DNA of 15,071 nucleotides, from contig CAZPXF010000051.1 of the NCBI GenBank assembly GCA_964590945.1, positions 1 to 15,071 of the forward strand, in the 5' to 3' direction. The notes below the pieces were generated by a model, which searched no databases, was not told the origin of the DNA, and saw only the letters and a program-made list of their open reading frames with translations. The translations under genes were made by a program, and so were the position numbers. The DNA comes from CAZPXF01 sp964590945. Its GTDB lineage: Bacteria > Bacillota > Clostridia > Lachnospirales > Lachnospiraceae. Shown here in pieces: positions 1-7,380 of the stretch. Position 1 is the stretch's first letter. Each line of letters begins with the position of its first letter.

Positions 1-681
1 CCATTTTAATGTTTTCAGATATTGCTTCTGCTCATCCGTAATCCGAGAGCTTTCCACGCTTTTCTGGATTGCTTTGTTATGGGTCCAGTCATCCAGTCTC
101 TTTTCCTCCAGACAGGGAAGGACAGAATCGTACTGTTTTGCCAGTGCAGTGGCAAAATACCATGCCCGCATCATATTGATGTAATATTCATCCGACCGAA
201 GCTGCGCCACCATGTCAGCATATTCCGTGCGAAACCTCTCATCCAGAAAGAACCGCATCAGCATTCCGACGGCAAACCGGACTGTATAAACTTCGTCCGA
301 CCGCATCCACACCCGAATATAGGGAAGAAGCCTTTCCGGTTCCTTTTTGAAAACTTTTGGCAAAAGCTGGTCACAGGTTGCCCAGTTATCCACGAACGGG
401 AGGAACGACTCCACCCTGGCAATACAGCTGTCAAAATCCTTCTCCCGTGCTATCACAAAGGCATGAAGCTGGTTTTCCTCGAAATACCGATGGGGAAGAT
501 CGGAAAGGAATCCATTGATATCCTTATCCCCGGCCAAAGTCCTTGCAAAGGCCTTAAGCTCCGGCGTCCTCACGCCAATGATCCGGTCAGCCTCTACCGT
601 CGGAATGATCTTTTGCTGCATAGCAGCATATGGTTTATCCTGCTTCCGGAACAATTCCGATACAATTTCCTCTCGATTCAT
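1..681 (-). CDS. DNA alkylation repair protein, AlkD-like (3' end beyond window)
   Basis: Reads as 227 uninterrupted codons from an ATG at 681 to the window edge with no stop, so the 3' end is cut off. Family members are near 230 residues, so probably only a few codons are missing. The protein is an all-helical, HEAT-like AlkD-type glycosylase that removes bulky or positively charged alkylated bases. Visible support: the NWATCDQL segment places W100 and D104 with the same W-x3-D spacing as catalytic W109/D113 of Bacillus cereus AlkD. R135 and W174 lie where the third and fourth active-site residues are expected. The start is set by AAGGAG about 8 nt upstream. It lies 57 nt downstream of dut with no terminator between, so the two are probably co-transcribed. 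The family match is from motif pattern and helical character; exact substrate is not inferable. Confidence 0.85.
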   Translation of the reverse strand, partial: MNREEIVSELFRKQDKPYAAMQQKIIPTVEADRIIGVRTPELKAFARTLAGDKDINGFLSDLPHRYFEENQLHAFVIAREKDFDSCIARVESFLPFVDNWATCDQLLPKVFKKEPERLLPYIRVWMRSDEVYTVRFAVGMLMRFFLDERFRTEYADMVAQLRSDEYYINMMRAWYFATALAKQYDSVLPCLEEKRLDDWTHNKAIQKSVESSRITDEQKQYLKTLKW

Positions 682-738
682 CTCCAGTCTCCTTGATAGA
701 TTCTACTTTCATCTGCTTCTCGCTAAAAAGCTGTTTCT

Positions 739-1227
739 TCAGTTTTTTCCTGTATGCCCGAATCCTCCGGCTCCCCGCTCCGTATCGTCGAGCTCCCCGG
801 TCTCTTCAAACTCCACCGCCAGAAACGGCATCACAACGAGCTGAGCGATCTTCTGCTGCGGCACGATCGTCCGAATCTCGCTGCTGTCATTATAAAGCGC
901 CACGAGAATCTCGCCGCGGTAGTCCGCATCGATGACGCCGACGCAGTTGGAAGGACGAAGTCCCTCCTTTGTCGAGAGTCCGCTGCGCGCGAAAACGCCG
1001 CCGAAGTAGCCTTCCGGAATTGCAGCTGCGATACCGGTTCCAATCTTCTTTGTCTCGCCCGGCCGGATCACAACCTCGTCATCCAAAGCCGCAAACAGGT
1101 CGTACCCCGCCGCACAGGAAGTCCCCCGCTCCGGGATCTTCGCCGTATCTCTTAATCTCTTAATCTTCACCTGCTTCTGTACATGAAGCGGTTCTTTTGT
1201 TCCATCCTTTTTTGCTGTGCAAACCAT
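739..1227 (-). CDS. dut: dUTP diphosphatase (trimeric dUTPase)
   Basis: Hydrolyses dUTP to dUMP and pyrophosphate, keeping uracil out of DNA and supplying dUMP for thymidylate synthesis; cytosolic homotrimer. All five dUTPase motifs are present in order: motif 1 AGYDLFA (40-46), motif 2 ARSGLS (80-85), motif 3 GVIDADYRGEI (97-107, D102 the likely catalytic aspartate and Y103 the uracil-stacking tyrosine), motif 4 KIAQLVVMP (126-134), and motif 5 RGAGGFGHTG (151-160). Motif 5 has His where most relatives have Ser. At 162 residues it is about 15 longer than usual, all at the N-terminus. The start is kept because AGGAGAGG precedes this ATG. It is the first gene after the fab operon terminator and is followed by the AlkD-like gene, so it probably heads a small operon. 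Confidence 0.95.
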   Translation of the reverse strand: MVCTAKKDGTKEPLHVQKQVKIKRLRDTAKIPERGTSCAAGYDLFAALDDEVVIRPGETKKIGTGIAAAIPEGYFGGVFARSGLSTKEGLRPSNCVGVIDADYRGEILVALYNDSSEIRTIVPQQKIAQLVVMPFLAVEFEETGELDDTERGAGGFGHTGKN

Positions 1228-1308
1228 ATTTCGCTCTCCTCTCCTGATCTATCTGAAATTCCTGATGGTTCTCATCACATTTATCCTATGCTATATGTTG
1301 TGTTTTCT

Positions 1309-1329
1309 ATATTGTACGGTACACAATAT
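1309..1329. promoter_or_regulatory. Inverted repeat upstream of dut, possible operator
   Basis: Perfect 7-bp arms ATATTGT (1309-1315) and ACAATAT (1323-1329) flank a 7-bp spacer in the 196-bp gap between dut and the fab operon terminator. It sits about 80 bp upstream of the dut ATG, and the minus strand carries TACAAT within the repeat as a possible -10. No convincing -35 is visible. A regulator-binding role is inference; the repeat itself is plain in the sequence. It has no T-tract and is not a terminator. Confidence 0.4.
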
Positions 1330-1372
1330 CGCGCAGAATCATTCTAACATCCGGTACCTGTGACGTCAAGCT

Positions 1373-1417
1373 GTTGCAAAAAGAAAGAAAGCGCCGCCGA
1401 ACCGGTATCGGCAACGC
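1373..1417 (-). terminator. Rho-independent terminator of the fab/acc operon
   Basis: On the minus strand, six bases after the accDA stop, GCGTTGCCGA pairs with TCGGCGGCGC over 10 bp (two G-T wobbles) around the 7-nt loop TACCGGT. A T-rich run, TTTCTTTCTTTTT, follows. This is a canonical intrinsic terminator and marks the end of the fatty-acid operon before dut. Confidence 0.9.
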
Positions 1418-1423
1418 TTATAT

Positions 1424-3118
1424 TTACATTCTCCGGAACCTTTGATATCTTGCTTCCAAAAGCTCCGCCATATTCTGTTCTTTTTTCTCCTTTAGAAATT
1501 CCGCGATCTTTCTTTTCATCGGTTCGGTCACGGCGTGCATGGTATCCAGGTTATACCCGTCCGGCTCTGCAAAAATATGCTCTGTAATTCCTGCCGCTTT
1601 CAGGTCACAGGAAGTCAGCTTCATTGATTTTGCCGCCTTTTCCGCCAGCTTCGCATCCTTCCACAGGATCGATGCGTAACCTTCCGGAGAGAGAATGGAG
1701 TAGACTGCATTTTCCAGCATCCATACTTCATCCGCAACAGCAAGCGCCAGAGCGCCTCCGCTTCCGCCCTCCCCGACCAATATGGAAAGGATCGGCGTTT
1801 CAAGCGCGGACATCTGAAACAGATTCTCTGCGATCGCCTGCCCCTGACCGCGTTCCTCCGCCTCCACGCCGCAATAGGCTCCCGGCGTATCTACGATGCA
1901 GATGACCGGACGGTGGAATTTCTCCGCCTGCTTCATAAGCCGGAGCGCCTTTCTGTACCCTTCCGGCATCGGCATACCAAAATTATGGCTGATATGCTCC
2001 TTCGTTCCCCGTCCCTTCATCTGCACGATCACCGTGACGGGTTCCCCCTGAAAATATGCGATACCGCCGCAGATCGCGGGATCATCGCCAGATTCCCGGT
2101 CTCCGTGCAGTTCGACGAAATCGTCAAACACAGCTTCTGCATAATCCATCCCAACCGGACGGTCAGATGCACGGGAAGCCTGCACTCTCTCCCATGCCGT
2201 TTTATTTTTGGATCGGCCTGTTTCAAAGGTTCGAAGCAATGCCTTTTCATCTGCTTTGGATTCCTCCATCCGCCCGGAAATACCGGCTTTTGCCGGAACC
2301 TCCGGCCTCCCCTTCCCGCACGTCTCATGCAGTTTCAGGAGCCTGCACAGCTCTCCCCGCATCTCCTTGCGTCCCACGATCCGGTCTACAAACCCATGGG
2401 AAAGCAGCGACTCCGCCCTCTGAAACCCTTTTGGAAGCTTCTTGCCGATCGTCTGCTCGATGACCCTTGGCCCGGCAAATCCGATCAATGCGTCCGGCTC
2501 TGCAAGAATCATATCCCCAAGGGATGCGAAGCTTGCCGTCACGCCTCCGGTCGTTGGATCTGTCAGGACAGAAATATATAAAAGTCCCGCGTCGCTGTGT
2601 CTTTTCAGCGCAGCCGACGTCTTAGCCATCTGCATAAGCGCAGACGTCCCCTCCTGCATACGGGCGCCGCCGGAGCAGCAGAACAGGATGACAGGCAGGC
2701 GTTTTTTTGTCGCGCGCTCGATCCCGCGGGTGATCTTCTCCCCGCAGACCATGCCAAGGCTTCCCATCAGAAATCGGCCGTCCATGACCATAAGAACCGC
2801 CTCGGTTCCGCCGATGGTACAGCTTCCCGACACAACGGCTTCATCCAGCCCTGTTTTTTCCTGAAGCTCCCGAACCTTTCCCGGATATGCTTTCATATGC
2901 AGGGGATTGGGACAAGCAAGTCCTTGATCCCACTCCTCAAAGGAATCCGCATCCGCGATCATCTCGATCCTTTTATCCGCCGGCAGCCGCAGATAGCCTC
3001 CGCATTTCGGGCAAATATAATCGTTTCCGATCACATCATCCGTGAAAACGCCTTTTTGACATTTATTGCATCGCTTCATAAGCCCGTCCGGAACCTCAGG
3101 ACCTTTCCTTCTTACCAT
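1424..3118 (-). CDS. accDA: Acetyl-CoA carboxylase carboxyltransferase, fused beta/alpha subunits (AccD-AccA)
   Basis: Transfers the carboxyl group from carboxybiotin on AccB to acetyl-CoA, giving malonyl-CoA. One uninterrupted 564-residue frame holds both subunits. Residues 1-265 are AccD: a zinc ribbon with C17, C20, C36 and C39, then the crotonase-like half with CSGGARMQEG at 148-157. Residues from about 305 are AccA: GRGTKEHISHNFGMP (369-383), DTPGAYCGVEAEERGQ (410-425), GEGGSGGALA (449-458) and an RYQRFRRM end matching AccA tails. The join at about 266-304 is short and charged, and most of the usual N-terminal helical part of AccA is missing. Its ATG overlaps the accC stop (ATGGTAA), and AAGGGA lies upstream; M14 is a weaker alternative start. 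Last gene of the operon. Separate accD and accA genes are the commoner arrangement, but beta/alpha fusions are known in some lineages. Confidence 0.95.
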   Translation of the reverse strand: MVRRKGPEVPDGLMKRCNKCQKGVFTDDVIGNDYICPKCGGYLRLPADKRIEMIADADSFEEWDQGLACPNPLHMKAYPGKVRELQEKTGLDEAVVSGSCTIGGTEAVLMVMDGRFLMGSLGMVCGEKITRGIERATKKRLPVILFCCSGGARMQEGTSALMQMAKTSAALKRHSDAGLLYISVLTDPTTGGVTASFASLGDMILAEPDALIGFAGPRVIEQTIGKKLPKGFQRAESLLSHGFVDRIVGRKEMRGELCRLLKLHETCGKGRPEVPAKAGISGRMEESKADEKALLRTFETGRSKNKTAWERVQASRASDRPVGMDYAEAVFDDFVELHGDRESGDDPAICGGIAYFQGEPVTVIVQMKGRGTKEHISHNFGMPMPEGYRKALRLMKQAEKFHRPVICIVDTPGAYCGVEAEERGQGQAIAENLFQMSALETPILSILVGEGGSGGALALAVADEVWMLENAVYSILSPEGYASILWKDAKLAEKAAKSMKLTSCDLKAAGITEHIFAEPDGYNLDTMHAVTEPMKRKIAEFLKEKKEQNMAELLEARYQRFRRM

Positions 3119-4470
3119 GCTTCCGTCCCTTCTTTCTGAATATCATCCAAATAAGAAATCGTAATATATCCATTCCGGTAATCTTCACGGCCCACGATCC
3201 GGCGCAGGAAATCCGTATTCGTAGTTACGCCGTCCACCTGAATCTCCGCAAGTGCGCCCTGCATCCGGCTGATGGCCTCCTCCCGGTCTCCTGCATGGAC
3301 GATCACCTTTGCCAGCATGGAATCATAATATGGCGAGACCCGGCAGCCGTTGTAAATGGCGCTGTCGATGCGGATTCCATTGCCTCCCGGCAGACAGATG
3401 CGCCCGATCGTCCCCGGGCATGGCTGAAAATGCTTTTCCGGATCCTCTGCATGGATCCTGCACTCGATCGCATGTCCCTGGATCTTCACATCCTTCTGGG
3501 AAAAGGAAAGCTTCTCGCCGGATGCGATCCGGAGCTGCTCCTTTATGAGATCCACGCCGGTTACCCACTCCGTCACCGGATGCTCTACCTGAATCCTTGT
3601 ATTCATTTCCATAAAATAAAACTTCTGGTTTTTCTCCAGAAGGAATTCGATCGTCCCGGCGCTCGTATAGCCTGCCGCCTTCGCCGCCCGGACTGCCATT
3701 TTCCCCATCTTCGCACGAAGCGATTCGCTTAGGGCGGTGCCTGGAGCCTCCTCGATCACCTTCTGATGATTCCGCTGGATGGAGCAGTCCCTCTCACCTA
3801 AATGCACGATATTTCCAGAATTATCCGCCAGGATCTGGAACTCGATGTGCTTTGGATTCTCCACAAAATGTTCCAGATACATGCGGCCGTCGCCAAATGC
3901 CATCTCCGATTCCTTCTGCGCCATCCGGAATCTCTCTTCAAATTCCTCCTCGGAATCGACGACGCGCATCCCTTTGCCGCCGCCGCCAAGGGCAGCCTTT
4001 ATGATAACCGGAAATCCAATTTTTCTTGCAATCCTGCGCGCCTTTACCGGGTCTGTCAGCATACGGTCGCATCCCGGGATCACCGGGACTCCTTCTTCAG
4101 ACATGATCCTGCGCGCCATAGCCTTATTTCCAAGCCTGGCAATCGTCTCAGAATCCGGGCCGACAAATGTTATATTACAATCCTCCAGATGCTTTACAAA
4201 TCCTGCATTTTCCGACAAAAAGCCAAAGCCCGGATGAAGCGCATCCGCCCCGGTTACGATCGCCGCGCTGATGATGGCTTCCATATTCAGATAGCTGTCC
4301 TTTGCCGGTGCAGGACCGATACATACGGCCTCGTCGGCAAGCTTCACATGCATTGCATCCTGATCCGCCTCCGAATAGACTGCAACCGTACGGATCCCCA
4401 TTTCCCGGCACGCCCGGATAATACGGACTGCAATCTCGCCTCTGTTTGCAATCAATAATTTCTGAATCAT
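3112..4470 (-). CDS. accC: Acetyl-CoA carboxylase, biotin carboxylase subunit
   Basis: ATP- and bicarbonate-dependent carboxylation of the biotin on AccB, the first half-reaction of malonyl-CoA synthesis. The 452-residue protein starts MIQKLLIANRGEIAVRI, the family's N-terminal signature. It has an ATP-grasp core with K159, the glycine-rich GGGGKGM loop (162-168), RNHQKVIEE (233-241), and EMNTRIQVEHPVTE (288-301) containing E288 and R292. This numbering agrees with E. coli AccC for K159, E288 and R292, which supports the chosen ATG. A GTG nine bases further upstream is in frame but lacks a ribosome site, while GGGTGAT sits just before this ATG. The gene starts 5 nt after fabZ and its last 7 nt overlap accDA, so translational coupling along fabZ-accC-accDA is likely. 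Confidence 0.97.
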   Translation of the reverse strand: MIQKLLIANRGEIAVRIIRACREMGIRTVAVYSEADQDAMHVKLADEAVCIGPAPAKDSYLNMEAIISAAIVTGADALHPGFGFLSENAGFVKHLEDCNITFVGPDSETIARLGNKAMARRIMSEEGVPVIPGCDRMLTDPVKARRIARKIGFPVIIKAALGGGGKGMRVVDSEEEFEERFRMAQKESEMAFGDGRMYLEHFVENPKHIEFQILADNSGNIVHLGERDCSIQRNHQKVIEEAPGTALSESLRAKMGKMAVRAAKAAGYTSAGTIEFLLEKNQKFYFMEMNTRIQVEHPVTEWVTGVDLIKEQLRIASGEKLSFSQKDVKIQGHAIECRIHAEDPEKHFQPCPGTIGRICLPGGNGIRIDSAIYNGCRVSPYYDSMLAKVIVHAGDREEAISRMQGALAEIQVDGVTTNTDFLRRIVGREDYRNGYITISYLDDIQKEGTEAW

Positions 4471-4474
4471 AGCT

Positions 4475-4481
4475 ATCACCC
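4475..4481 (-). promoter_or_regulatory. Ribosome binding site deciding the accC start
   Basis: GGGTGAT on the minus strand lies 4 nt before the ATG at 4470 and contains the fabZ stop codon TGA. It favours the ATG over the in-frame GTG at 4479, which itself overlaps that stop. Confidence 0.6.
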
Positions 4482-4901
4482 TATCACGAATGTCAGTTCC
4501 GCTTTCACAACAACCTTGCCATCCACGCTTGCCACCGCTTCCCCGACGCCCATCGGTCCCTTGCTTTTTATGATCCTTGTCTCCAGACGGATCTTATCGC
4601 CGGGAGTGATCTTTCCACGGAATCTGCACTTATTGATCCCGCCGAAATAAGCCGTCCTGCCTTTATTTTCCTCTACGGAAAGGATTGCCACGGCGCCGAC
4701 CTGCGCAAGCGCTTCGATCGTAAGCACCCCCGGCATGACAGGCTCCTGCGGGAAATGCCCGCAAAAAAAGTCTTCCCGATATGTAACGCATTTATATCCG
4801 GTCGCCGAAACGCCCGGTTCCAGTTCATCGATATAGTCCACAAGCAGAAACGGATGTCTGTGTGGTATGATCTGCTCGATCTCTTTGATTCCCAATCTCA
4901 T
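4476..4901 (-). CDS. fabZ: 3-hydroxyacyl-ACP dehydratase
   Basis: Dehydrates (3R)-hydroxyacyl-ACP to trans-2-enoyl-ACP in the elongation cycle; cytosolic hot-dog-fold enzyme. At 141 residues it has the usual FabZ length. Hallmarks are IIPHRHPFLLVD (11-22), the catalytic histidine H49 in CGHFP, MPGVLTIEALAQVGA (56-70) with catalytic E63, and FRGKITPGD (94-102). The start has GGAGG about 6 nt upstream, inside the 12-nt gap after accB. It is placed between accB and accC, a common order in Firmicute fab clusters. No FabA is seen nearby, so this sequence gives no evidence on whether unsaturated fatty acids are made. Confidence 0.97.
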   Translation of the reverse strand: MRLGIKEIEQIIPHRHPFLLVDYIDELEPGVSATGYKCVTYREDFFCGHFPQEPVMPGVLTIEALAQVGAVAILSVEENKGRTAYFGGINKCRFRGKITPGDKIRLETRIIKSKGPMGVGEAVASVDGKVVVKAELTFVIG

Positions 4902-4913
4902 TCTTTTCCTCCA

Positions 4914-5381
4914 TCAAACAGCAGATGCCATCTCCTGCTGCGCGATCTTAAATAACGGCTGGCCATATTCTACCGGCGATTCATTCTCCGCCAGGATTTC
5001 CGTAACAACTCCTGCATAATCGCTTTCAATTTCATTCATCAGCTTCATAGCTTCCACGATCGCAAGCGTCTGCCCCTTCTCTACCCGGTCGCCGACCTTG
5101 ACAAAGCTCTCTGCATTTTCAGACGGCGCGCTGTAAAATGTACCTACAAGAGGCGACGTTACCGTCTGAATATTGCTATGGACAGACAAATCCTCCGCCA
5201 TACCGGCGTCCGCCTCCGGTACTGCCTCCGGTGCAGCTTCCGTTTTTCCTTCGGATGCAGGCAAAGCTTCCTTCGGTCCGCATCCCATGGAAATATGAAT
5301 ATTTCCTTCTGTGTATTCAAAATGTGAAAGTCCAGCCCGGGAAACCTCCCTGACCAGCGCCACGATATGTTCATAATCCAT
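4914..5381 (-). CDS. accB: Acetyl-CoA carboxylase biotin carboxyl carrier protein
   Basis: Carries the covalently bound biotin that shuttles the carboxyl group between AccC and AccDA. The 155-residue protein has an N-terminal helical part (1-35), an Ala/Pro/Glu-rich linker (about 36-66), and a C-terminal biotinyl domain beginning near VTSPLVGTFYSAPS (74-87). The biotinylation motif EAMKLMNEI (110-118) puts biotin on K113. Its ATG shares one base with the fabF stop (TAATG), with AAGGAG just upstream, so it is translationally coupled to fabF. It needs a biotin-protein ligase, which is not in the window. Confidence 0.97.
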   Translation of the reverse strand: MDYEHIVALVREVSRAGLSHFEYTEGNIHISMGCGPKEALPASEGKTEAAPEAVPEADAGMAEDLSVHSNIQTVTSPLVGTFYSAPSENAESFVKVGDRVEKGQTLAIVEAMKLMNEIESDYAGVVTEILAENESPVEYGQPLFKIAQQEMASAV

Positions 5382-6628
5382 TATCCTTCACTCCTTACGT
5401 ATTTTCTGACGAGGATCGATGCATTGTGACCGCCGAATCCCAGCGAGTTTGAGATTGCAACATTTACATCCTGATGCAGCGCCCCATTTATCACATAATC
5501 CAGATCACATTCCTCATCCGGCTCTGTTGTTCCAACTGTCGGGTGGATATAGCCGTCCTCAATGGATTTTACACAGGTGATCAGTTCAACGGCTCCGGCG
5601 GCTCCAAGCATATGGCCGATCATAGATTTTGTGGAACTGATCTTCACATCCCTGGCGGCGTCTCCAAATGCCATATGGATCGCTCTTGTCTCAAAGAGGT
5701 CATTGTGATGCGTACTTGTCCCATGTGCGTTGATATAGTCCACATCCTCCGGCCTTACGCCTGCTTCTTCCATTGCAAGCTGCATTGCCCGCGCCGCGCC
5801 GCTTCCGTCCTCCGCTGGCGAGGTGATATGAAACGCGTCGCAGGTGGAGCCATATCCGGCGATCTCTGCGAGAATATCCGCGCCGCGCTTCTTCGCATGC
5901 TCCAGCTCCTCCAGCACAAGGACGCCGGCGCCCTCTCCCATCACAAAGCCGCTCCGGTTTTTGTCAAATGGTATGGATGCTTTGGCCGGATCCTGCTCCT
6001 GCGTCAGCGCGGTCATGTTCATAAAACCAGCGACTGCCATCGGCGTGATGCAGCTCTCCGTACCTCCGGCAAGCATAAGATCTGCATCGCCGTACTGGAT
6101 CGCGCGGTATGCATCTCCAATGGAATTGGTTCCCGTGGCACATGCCGTTACAACATCCGTGCACTTCCCTTTGCATCCGAAAGTGATCGCAACATTTCCT
6201 GCCGCCATATTGGAGATCATCTTTGGAATAAACATCGGGCTTATTTTCTTCGGTCCCTTTTCCAGCATCTTTGTATGCTCGCTCTCAATATTTCCAAGAC
6301 CGCCGATCCCGGAGCCGAGAATGACGCCCACGCGGTATGGATCTTCCGCTTCCAGATCCAGTCCGGACTCTTCCAGAGCTTCCTTTGCCGCCGCGATCGC
6401 ATAGATAGAGAATTTCTCCATCCGCCTTGCTGATCTTGCGTCCATACGCGCCTTCACATCGAAATCCTTCACCTCAGCCGCAAGCTTTGCCTTGTAACCG
6501 GTCGTATCAAATCCGGTGATCGGCGCAATGCCTGCCTTTTCCTGCCGGATCCCCTGCCAGAATTCCTCCACCGTATTTCCGATCGGAGTTACGGCGCCCA
6601 TTCCTGTAATCACTACTCTACGTTTCAT
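5381..6628 (-). CDS. fabF: 3-oxoacyl-ACP synthase II (elongating beta-ketoacyl-ACP synthase)
   Basis: Condenses acyl-ACP with malonyl-ACP in each elongation round; a cytosolic thiolase-fold dimer. The 415-residue protein begins MKRRVVITGMGAVTPIGN. The catalytic triad is C163 (in TACATGTNS), H302 (in AHGTSTHHND) and H339 (in STKSMIGHMLGAAG, with conserved K334). GFGGHNAS (398-405) closes the active site. These residue numbers match or differ by one from E. coli FabF. The frame stays open upstream for about 130 further codons, but that stretch lies inside fabG in another frame and resembles no KAS. AAGGAG ahead of the ATG at 6628 fixes the start. It lies 11 nt after fabG. It is the only KAS in the window; the initiating enzyme FabH is absent. 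Confidence 0.97.
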   Translation of the reverse strand: MKRRVVITGMGAVTPIGNTVEEFWQGIRQEKAGIAPITGFDTTGYKAKLAAEVKDFDVKARMDARSARRMEKFSIYAIAAAKEALEESGLDLEAEDPYRVGVILGSGIGGLGNIESEHTKMLEKGPKKISPMFIPKMISNMAAGNVAITFGCKGKCTDVVTACATGTNSIGDAYRAIQYGDADLMLAGGTESCITPMAVAGFMNMTALTQEQDPAKASIPFDKNRSGFVMGEGAGVLVLEELEHAKKRGADILAEIAGYGSTCDAFHITSPAEDGSGAARAMQLAMEEAGVRPEDVDYINAHGTSTHHNDLFETRAIHMAFGDAARDVKISSTKSMIGHMLGAAGAVELITCVKSIEDGYIHPTVGTTEPDEECDLDYVINGALHQDVNVAISNSLGFGGHNASILVRKYVRSEG

Positions 6629-6639
6629 TGCTTTCTCCT

Positions 6640-7380
6640 TTACATGACCATTCCGCCGTCCACGAGCAGAACCTGCCCCGTAATATAGGACGCATGGTCG
6701 GATGCGAGAAATACTGCTGCCTGGGCGATATCCTCCGGCTGTCCCAGGCGCGGGATCGGAATATTGCTCTGGATCTCGCTCTTCACCTTGTCCGAAAGGA
6801 CTGCCGTCATCTCTGTCTCCACATATCCCGGCGCAATGGCGTTGACTGTGATATTTCTGGACGCCAGCTCTTTTGCGGCCGATTTTGTAAGACCGATGAT
6901 TCCTGCCTTGGATGCGCAGTAATTTGCCTGTCCTGCATTTCCTGCAACGCCGGAGACAGAAGAAATATTGATGATCCTTCCGTATCTCTGCTTCATCATC
7001 TGGCGCGCCGCAAACTTCATACATTGAAAGGTTCCTTTCAGATTCGTGTCGATCACGTCCGTGAAATCTTCCTCCTTCATACCTATCAAAAGGCCGTCCC
7101 TTGTGATTCCGGCGTTGTTGACCAGAATATCGATCCTGCCGAATGTATCTGTTACTTCTTTTATAAATGTCCTGCAGGCGTCAAAATCCGCCACATCGCA
7201 TCCAAAGATCCCGGCTCTTCCGCCCGCTGCAAGGATTTCCTCCTTCACGGCCTCTGCCTTTTTCCTGTTCCCGCGATAATGAACGGCAACCGCCGCGCCT
7301 TCTTTTGCCAGGGCAATCGCAATCGCCCTTCCGATTCCGCCGGATGCTCCGGTTACTACTGCAGTTTTTCCTTCAAACAT
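6640..7380 (-). CDS. fabG: 3-oxoacyl-ACP reductase (NADPH)
   Basis: Reduces 3-oxoacyl-ACP to (3R)-hydroxyacyl-ACP. It is a classical short-chain dehydrogenase/reductase of 246 residues, the family's normal length. The Rossmann motif TGASGGIG is at 10-17 and NNAG at 88-91. Catalytic residues are N113, S141, Y154 and K158, the last two in YCASKAG, with QAN just before as in E. coli FabG. PGYVETEM (184-191) and the C-terminal ITGQVLLVDGGMVM also fit. GGAGGAATT precedes the ATG, and the start overlaps the 3' end of fabD by 25 nt, so expression is tied to fabD. Confidence 0.97.
   Translation of the reverse strand: MFEGKTAVVTGASGGIGRAIAIALAKEGAAVAVHYRGNRKKAEAVKEEILAAGGRAGIFGCDVADFDACRTFIKEVTDTFGRIDILVNNAGITRDGLLIGMKEEDFTDVIDTNLKGTFQCMKFAARQMMKQRYGRIINISSVSGVAGNAGQANYCASKAGIIGLTKSAAKELASRNITVNAIAPGYVETEMTAVLSDKVKSEIQSNIPIPRLGQPEDIAQAAVFLASDHASYITGQVLLVDGGMVM

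Noticed and set aside
22..696. 224-codon plus-strand open frame at the left edge
   Set aside because: It lies opposite the AlkD-like gene, whose minus-strand translation carries recognisable active-site residues; the plus-strand product resembles nothing and is cysteine/histidine-rich noise.
1228..1423. LexA (SOS) box upstream of dut
   Set aside because: No GAAC-n4-GTTC type sequence is present; the only palindromic element has ATATTGT/ACAATAT arms.
6629..7024. 132-codon N-terminal extension of fabF
   Set aside because: It overlaps fabG in another frame and resembles no KAS sequence; AAGGAG before the ATG at 6628 gives a protein numbered like E. coli FabF.
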